Shown here: in pieces, positions 59,601-64,000 of the stretch | Numbering within the stretch: the stretch's first letter is position 1 | How the letters are laid out: every line of letters starts with the position of its first letter | Source: Alopecurus myosuroides | Taxonomy: Eukaryota; Streptophyta; Magnoliopsida; Poales; Poaceae | Direction of reading: 5' to 3' | Assembly: GCA_028641055.1 (NCBI GenBank) | Contig: CM054058.1 | Coordinates: forward strand, 87,059,927 to 87,123,926 | Length of the DNA: 64,000 nucleotides | Made by a program: the position numbers and the translations under genes | Notes under the pieces: generated by a model | Databases searched by the model: none | The model's input: only the letters and a program-made list of their open reading frames with translations | What the model was told of the DNA's origin: nothing

Positions 59601-61172
59601 CTTAGGTTGTTTGCTCAAGTCTGTTACCCGTTATTTTCTGTTACTATTTCCTTATGTTCTGGGGGCTCGATGTTTAAATCAATCACTCATGCTAATGTTA
59701 TTGTTAAATAATAACTTGATGATAAGGCACCGGCAGGAGGCCCTGTGTGGTTTTGAGGCCTGCTAGTGTCGACCCTAATAGGAAAAGGGTCTTGTCTACT
59801 GATCCATGATGAGCGCACTACCCGCATGTGGGAAGCTAGTATGGGCGCCCCCCTCAATTTGATTCGATTCGCATCTCGTCCAAATCGCCTCATTTAGTTC
59901 GTGTTTTCCATTTGCCGCATGCATGTTTTTGCGAGCCCAGCGCAGGGTGGAACTTTTGTAGTCGGCATATAGGGGGACACGGTCTTAGAGTGCTATGAGG
60001 GTCCCTTTTCTTCGGGGCTTGATTAGCCGTGCGCCCAAGGTGCTTTGGGCTTGATGCGAAGAAGAGTTGAGTTGTGTTGAGTGCCCCGCTTGGTGGGAGG
60101 CATCCCATCTGGCGGGTTATTCATACGTGTACGGCCAAATTGGTGCAACCCTGCAGGGATAATCTTCTCGAGAAGCCGTGTTTTCCGCGGTTATGGTTAA
60201 CTTGGTGAAAGTACTGGCTAACAAGTACTCAGGACAACTTAAACCTAATGATTCATAATCTCACAACCGATGATTAACCACTTGACTAGTAATAGGATTA
60301 TTGACAAAATAACTTGATTCGTCTTTAATCCAACTGTGTGAGTTATCCTCGGATTGCTTCTTTGGATAAGGGGCGAGATCCAGGATGGGTTTGTTTCAAG
60401 TTATCTTTCAGTTGGTTACAATACTCGATCTTATCTTCTTTCTGTTAGCCGGAAGTGGTAGAATCTCTGTAGTTGGTTAGCGCAGCCAGTTGCAGCATCT
60501 TTTATATCCCCTCTCTTCCGTTGAACCCAAGGCATCTGTGCTTGGTGTTGACGGGCTACACTTTGGTGAACTGTGAGTCTTGCTTGCCAGTACGTCTATG
60601 TACTGACCCCTTTGGGGCTGTGGTTTCCGCAGACTGCGCTTACGAGGATCCAGGGTGACGGCTACTACGTGGAGTTTGACGAGGCTGCTGACGAGTAGGT
60701 AGCGGACCCGGGCAGGATCCGAGACTACGTGGATGGGCTCCGTCTTTATTTCAGTTTCCGGCTTCTTAAGCCTATTTGGATTTGTCTGTACTCAGACCCT
60801 TTGAATGCTTCCGCTGAGATGTAATGATGTTATGTTGGGACATGTGTCCTCTGGATGATTGTATTTGCTATCTCTGCTCTAGTGAGAGCTATTTGCAACT
60901 TATTTCAATCTTTTGTGTCTTAGAGATATGTTGTGCTATCATTCTGTTACAAACCGTTGACGTACCATGTGTGTATGGTATGAAGTACGTCAATGGTAGT
61001 GTCCTGATTTCTATGGGATAGTTTGCGTCGACGCTGAACAGATAGGGGTTGGTTGTCACACATACGTGTGTTGGCCTACTCGTAAGAGGACGCGGGTGCC
61101 GGTAAGCCCCGTAATCCAATCTACTACTGGTCAACGGAACGGCGAGTATCCTTTAGAAGTCCGGGTGCGACA
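56692..61172 (+). repeat. Tekay 3' LTR (4481 bp)
   Basis: The copy is nearly identical to the 5' LTR and holds the same TATA-like element, tRNA-like module (58088-58133, TTTTT at 58162-58166) and palindrome. It is followed by TSD atgaa. Confidence 0.93.
58088..58133 (+). other. tRNA-like A-box/B-box module in Tekay 3' LTR
   Basis: TGGTTCAGTAC (58088-58098) and GGTTCGAATCC (58123-58133), unchanged from the 5' LTR copy, with a T5 run at 58162-58166. Confidence 0.6.
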
Positions 61173-61411
61173 ATGAAGATGATAAGCATTCTTGTCATGA
61201 CTTGATCACAAGGTTTGTGTTTGAAGCAAGTTATGATCAAAGGTTGTAATGTTAGTTGTTAACAAACTCAAACAAATGCACAATCAACTAGCAAATAGAA
61301 AAGAAACACAAGCACTAGTCAGACATATTAAAAAGTTTTTGTTGGCCCTGATTTTTGGGTTATTGAAAACAAGTTTTTCCTGTCTCCCAAAAATTGGGCT
61401 GTTACACCCAA

Positions 61412-64000
61412 ATTGAGCAAACTTGGACTTTTTGAAATCTGAACAACATGTAGAAACTTTTGGCGCTGGCCAAATTTAAATTTGTCTATTTAAAATTTGT
61501 TCAAATTCAAATATCCTTGTTTGATGAATTTTGGCTTAGTTCAAATTCTATAAATAAAAAATTGCAAATAAAATATATTTGGAAACCTTAGGATGTGTAA
61601 TTTCATATCATCTGTTTCAAAATAATTTTTTAAGAAGTTAAATTTAAATTTAGAATTAAGTGGTCCATTTGATTAATTTGACATATATTTAATTCTATAA
61701 TTAATTTATATATAGTTCCTTTAGCAAAATTGTTCCTTTTATTAACCTTGAACCACAGACATCATTGCATAATCATTTTGGACACCCTTGGACCATGAAC
61801 ATGTGTTTTTTACCAAAAACCAAACATAGTGATTCATCCATTTTACCATGTCTTAGAATTTATTTCCATCCTTATTACCTTTGTTGTTATGGCTATTTGG
61901 AGCCAAGACCAAGTCCCTAATATGTGTCAATCACATATAAGACCAAATAGTGAACCCTAAAATACTAGGACCATAGTTTTCTATGTACTTCTCCACTCCC
62001 CTTTCTTGCTTTAAGAATTCATCAACTTAGCAAAATGGAGATCAAGACTCAAGCACAAGAAGGAAACTTTATTTTCAACTTGATGGCAAAATGAAGAGCT
62101 ACAAGGAAGATCATTGAAGAAATTAAAGCAAGGACTTAGACTCGACAGCAACTAGAAGCAACTCAATCAAGTACAAGTGTATGAAGGAAATCAAGAAGAA
62201 AACCATCTTCCTCTCTCTACTTCTATCTTCTTATTTCCTTTATTTTCTAATTGAATTAGTGGTATTTTGAGCCCATCCCACCTTAGCCCAACTAGTGAGG
62301 AAGCCATGAAGAATCCACCAAGACCAAGAGAAGAATTCATCCAAGGAACAAGACTACAATAGAAACATGAAGATGATCTTCAAGAAGATAAGCATGTGAA
62401 GAGTTGGAGCCATGCACACAAATTGAAGAATAACACGTTGTTTTTGTCCAACCATTGACCTATATGGAAAATACCAAGACGTTAACTTGGTATCTCCATT
62501 GTTATGAAGTTAGTTAAACCTAGATCTACCCTAACACGAAATGGAAAGACTAACTTAGATCGCGCCAATGTCTTGATGAAAATTACTAAGTGTTACACAT
62601 TGTTATGTGTTACTTTGCTTGAAATAGTGAGATCACCTTGGTGAACTCTTGGAACTTCTTAGATAAATATGTTTTCAATAAAGTTTGATCACTACAAACT
62701 CAACCTAGACATCCTCGGTGAACCCTTGAAACTTCTTAGATAAATATATTTTGAATAAAGTTTGTTTACTACAAACTCAATCTAAACCATCCTTAGTGTA
62801 CGATTACCCCCCCCCCCTCTTAACAAGTTTTGAAACCACTATAGAATCAATCATTCAAAACTCAAACCTAGACCTTGTCCTAGCCAACTAGGTTAAACTC
62901 CTTTGGCTATGTTATTGCTTTGAATGTTCTTTTCACTTGTGTGTTTGATTGCTAGTATGCTACTTTATTTGGTTATTGTGTTTTCAATGAATAGATTGTA
63001 CGGAGAGGAACGATCTTTTGTGAAGACAATGTGAATTCTTCACCAACTTCAACAAGGCAAGTCACACACCATCAACTACCTATTATTTTCCTATGCATTA
63101 CTAGAGTTTTGAGTAGTATGCATGATAGCTGATTTTCTCTAAGTACTATGATATCCTATATCCTAGTAGTGTGTAGCCATCCTTATACGTTGTTATTTTG
63201 ATGCCTTGGTAATTAGTAGATGCTTAGCCTTGCTAAAAGATTCGTTTCCTAGATGTTGTGGAAAAATACTAAGTATAAACTTCAATGAACCACCTGGGTG
63301 GATTTGGTTTGTTTGGCTGATGAGAGTTGAGTATCTCCTCGAGGGGTGTTCACTTGAGGAATGCCACCTAGGAACAAAGTGATTTTGATGTTCCCCAAGT
63401 TTAGATTGCTTCAAGTGCATCCTTTGGTCATATGGGCTTTGGAATAGTTGATTAAGTTGTGTGGACTCTACCTGTGGCTTGACTAGCAGATGTAGCATAA
63501 TTATAGGGGGGACAGGTCTTGCTGGTTGGTAGTTTTCATGCTTATGAAAGACTTCGACTCAATTATCTCCTTTCCTTAATACATTAATCATGTATAGGAT
63601 GTTTGGGTGAAAAAATAACAAGGGTGAAAGTGCACAAACTCTGCAGAGTCAACAAACTAAGATCTTGGCCGTATCCCGATTATGGACAACTATGAGCAGT
63701 TGGACAAGGATGGACAGAAGAATCACATCACCTTTTCGAATGTAAACTTGTAATTATATGTAGGGACATTCCGGGGTTTTATCGAAAATGTCTCTTGACA
63801 TACCGGGGTTTTACCGTGTGTTGTCACAGGTTCACTGGGGGTTTACCAGTGAATCCCGAACTTAGCAGAATTTGTTTTTTTTAAAGAGATACGAGAAAAC
63901 TAGCGTTATGCCAACTTAGCCAAAACTCCACTCAGCCAAATAAGCATGTAGTATTAGTACTGCCATTTATATCAACCGTAGTGTTTACTTGCCAATACAT
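61412..64000 (+). other. Continuation of the outer Gypsy element; no gene recognised
   Basis: Mostly AT-rich sequence with no reverse transcriptase, gag or host-gene motif in any frame. The minus frame at 63193-63498 has no recognisable content. A C11 run lies at 62807-62817 and a 77-bp tandem duplication at 62640-62794. It follows on from 40510, so it is probably LTR or leader of the outer element. Confidence 0.4.
62640..62794 (+). repeat. 77-bp tandem duplication, two diverged copies
   Basis: The units start ggtgaac at 62640 and 62717 and share acttcttagataaatat and actacaaactcaa segments with about a dozen differences. Confidence 0.8.

Larger units (their letters stand above)
46392..61172 (+). 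mobile_element. Full-length Tekay/Del-type Gypsy chromovirus (14.8 kb)
   Basis: LTRs of 4477 and 4481 bp, PBS, extra ORF, gag, protease, RT-RNase H, integrase with C-terminal chromodomain, and PPT are all present, with TSD atgaa. The LTRs differ at about 40 positions by my manual count (near 1%), indicating a fairly recent insertion. The coding region nevertheless has two frameshifts and one stop. Long LTRs, the Met-tRNA PBS and the chromodomain place it in the Tekay/Del clade. It sits inside an older 6.1-kb solo LTR. Confidence 0.92.
40516..61406 (-). mobile_element. Solo LTR of about 6.1 kb, split by the Tekay element
   Basis: On the minus strand the segment starts TGTAACAGCCCAATTTTTGG at 61406, runs to 61178, skips the Tekay insertion (46392-61177 with its TSD) and continues from 46391 to 40516, ending GGGGTCCCCACA. 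The two parts sum to about 6105 bp and are flanked by a cccaa duplication. I see no PBS, PPT or coding domain, so it is a solo LTR, unusually long for one. Its start resembles the start of the LTR it is inserted into (38899). The stretch 40516-46391 contains no gene; frames in its GC-rich part (43733-44817) have no recognisable content. Confidence 0.75.
38899..64000 (+). mobile_element. Plus-strand Gypsy LTR element, incomplete, interrupted
   Basis: A TGTAACATCCCTGATTTTTGG start at 38899 interrupts the Athila sequence. The sequence runs to 40510 and resumes after the nested solo LTR at 61412, where the join (…ccataagcccaaattgagc…) reads smoothly. No LTR end, PBS or copy of the left flank atagt is found before the window ends. 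The element is an LTR of the same broad Tekay/Del-like type, but its extent is unknown, and 61412-64000 may include leader sequence or other insertions. Confidence 0.5.

Noticed and set aside
1..64000. Host protein-coding gene, CRISPR array or bacterial-type operon
   Set aside because: No frame outside the retroelements carries a host-like domain, and there are no regularly spaced short repeats; the sequence is plant repetitive DNA.

Overview
The window is retrotransposon-packed DNA from a large plant genome. The Angela/BARE-like Copia LTRs, the Athila-type LTR with its characteristic 3' junction and the long Tekay/Del-type Gypsy LTRs point to a grass, most likely Pooideae or Triticeae. That assignment is by pattern memory, not a database search. 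I found no convincing host gene, rRNA, canonical tRNA or CRISPR. Almost every base can be placed in a nest of LTR elements, several closed by exact 5-bp target-site duplications (TSDs).

Layout, left to right. (1) 1-2814: minus-strand Copia element entering from the left (gag start, leader, PBS, 1.3-kb LTR). (2) 2815-8810: old, broken Tat-lineage Gypsy element on the plus strand (gag, protease and RT remnants), split by a 3.5-kb solo LTR at 3509-7045 (TSD ctaca). (3) 8811-12540: minus-strand Angela-like Copia 3' LTR, PPT and AT-rich non-coding sequence. (4) About 12540-38898: an Athila-type minus-strand LTR, split by a 24.6-kb insertion (13832-38467, TSD ccctg). This insertion has three 4.34-kb LTRs alternating with two 480-bp non-coding internal domains (LTR-I-LTR-I-LTR). 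Its second internal domain carries a young 10.7-kb Tat element (23208-33869, TSD atcct). (5) 38899 to the window end: an unfinished plus-strand LTR element, holding a 6.1-kb minus-strand solo LTR (40516-61406, TSD cccaa). That solo LTR is itself split by a full-length Tekay/Del chromovirus (46392-61172, TSD atgaa).

Functional content. The young Tat element has a 1460-codon open pol frame (protease, RT, two RNase H domains, integrase) but no gag. On the opposite strand it carries an apparently intact six-exon gene of 906 codons with its own TATA box. The Tekay element has an unexplained 271-residue ORF upstream of gag, then gag-pol broken by two frameshifts and a stop. The LTRs of the 480-bp-internal element are clearly related to the Tekay LTRs and use the same PBS, so it looks like a non-autonomous partner. 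Both LTR families carry, at the same position about 1.4 kb from the LTR start, a block with tRNA-like A-box and B-box sequences followed by a T-run.

Most noteworthy: the spliced antisense gene, the extra ORF with its possible alternative-splicing signals, and the conserved tRNA-like module inside the LTRs. All splice sites, promoters and fold assignments are read by eye and unconfirmed.
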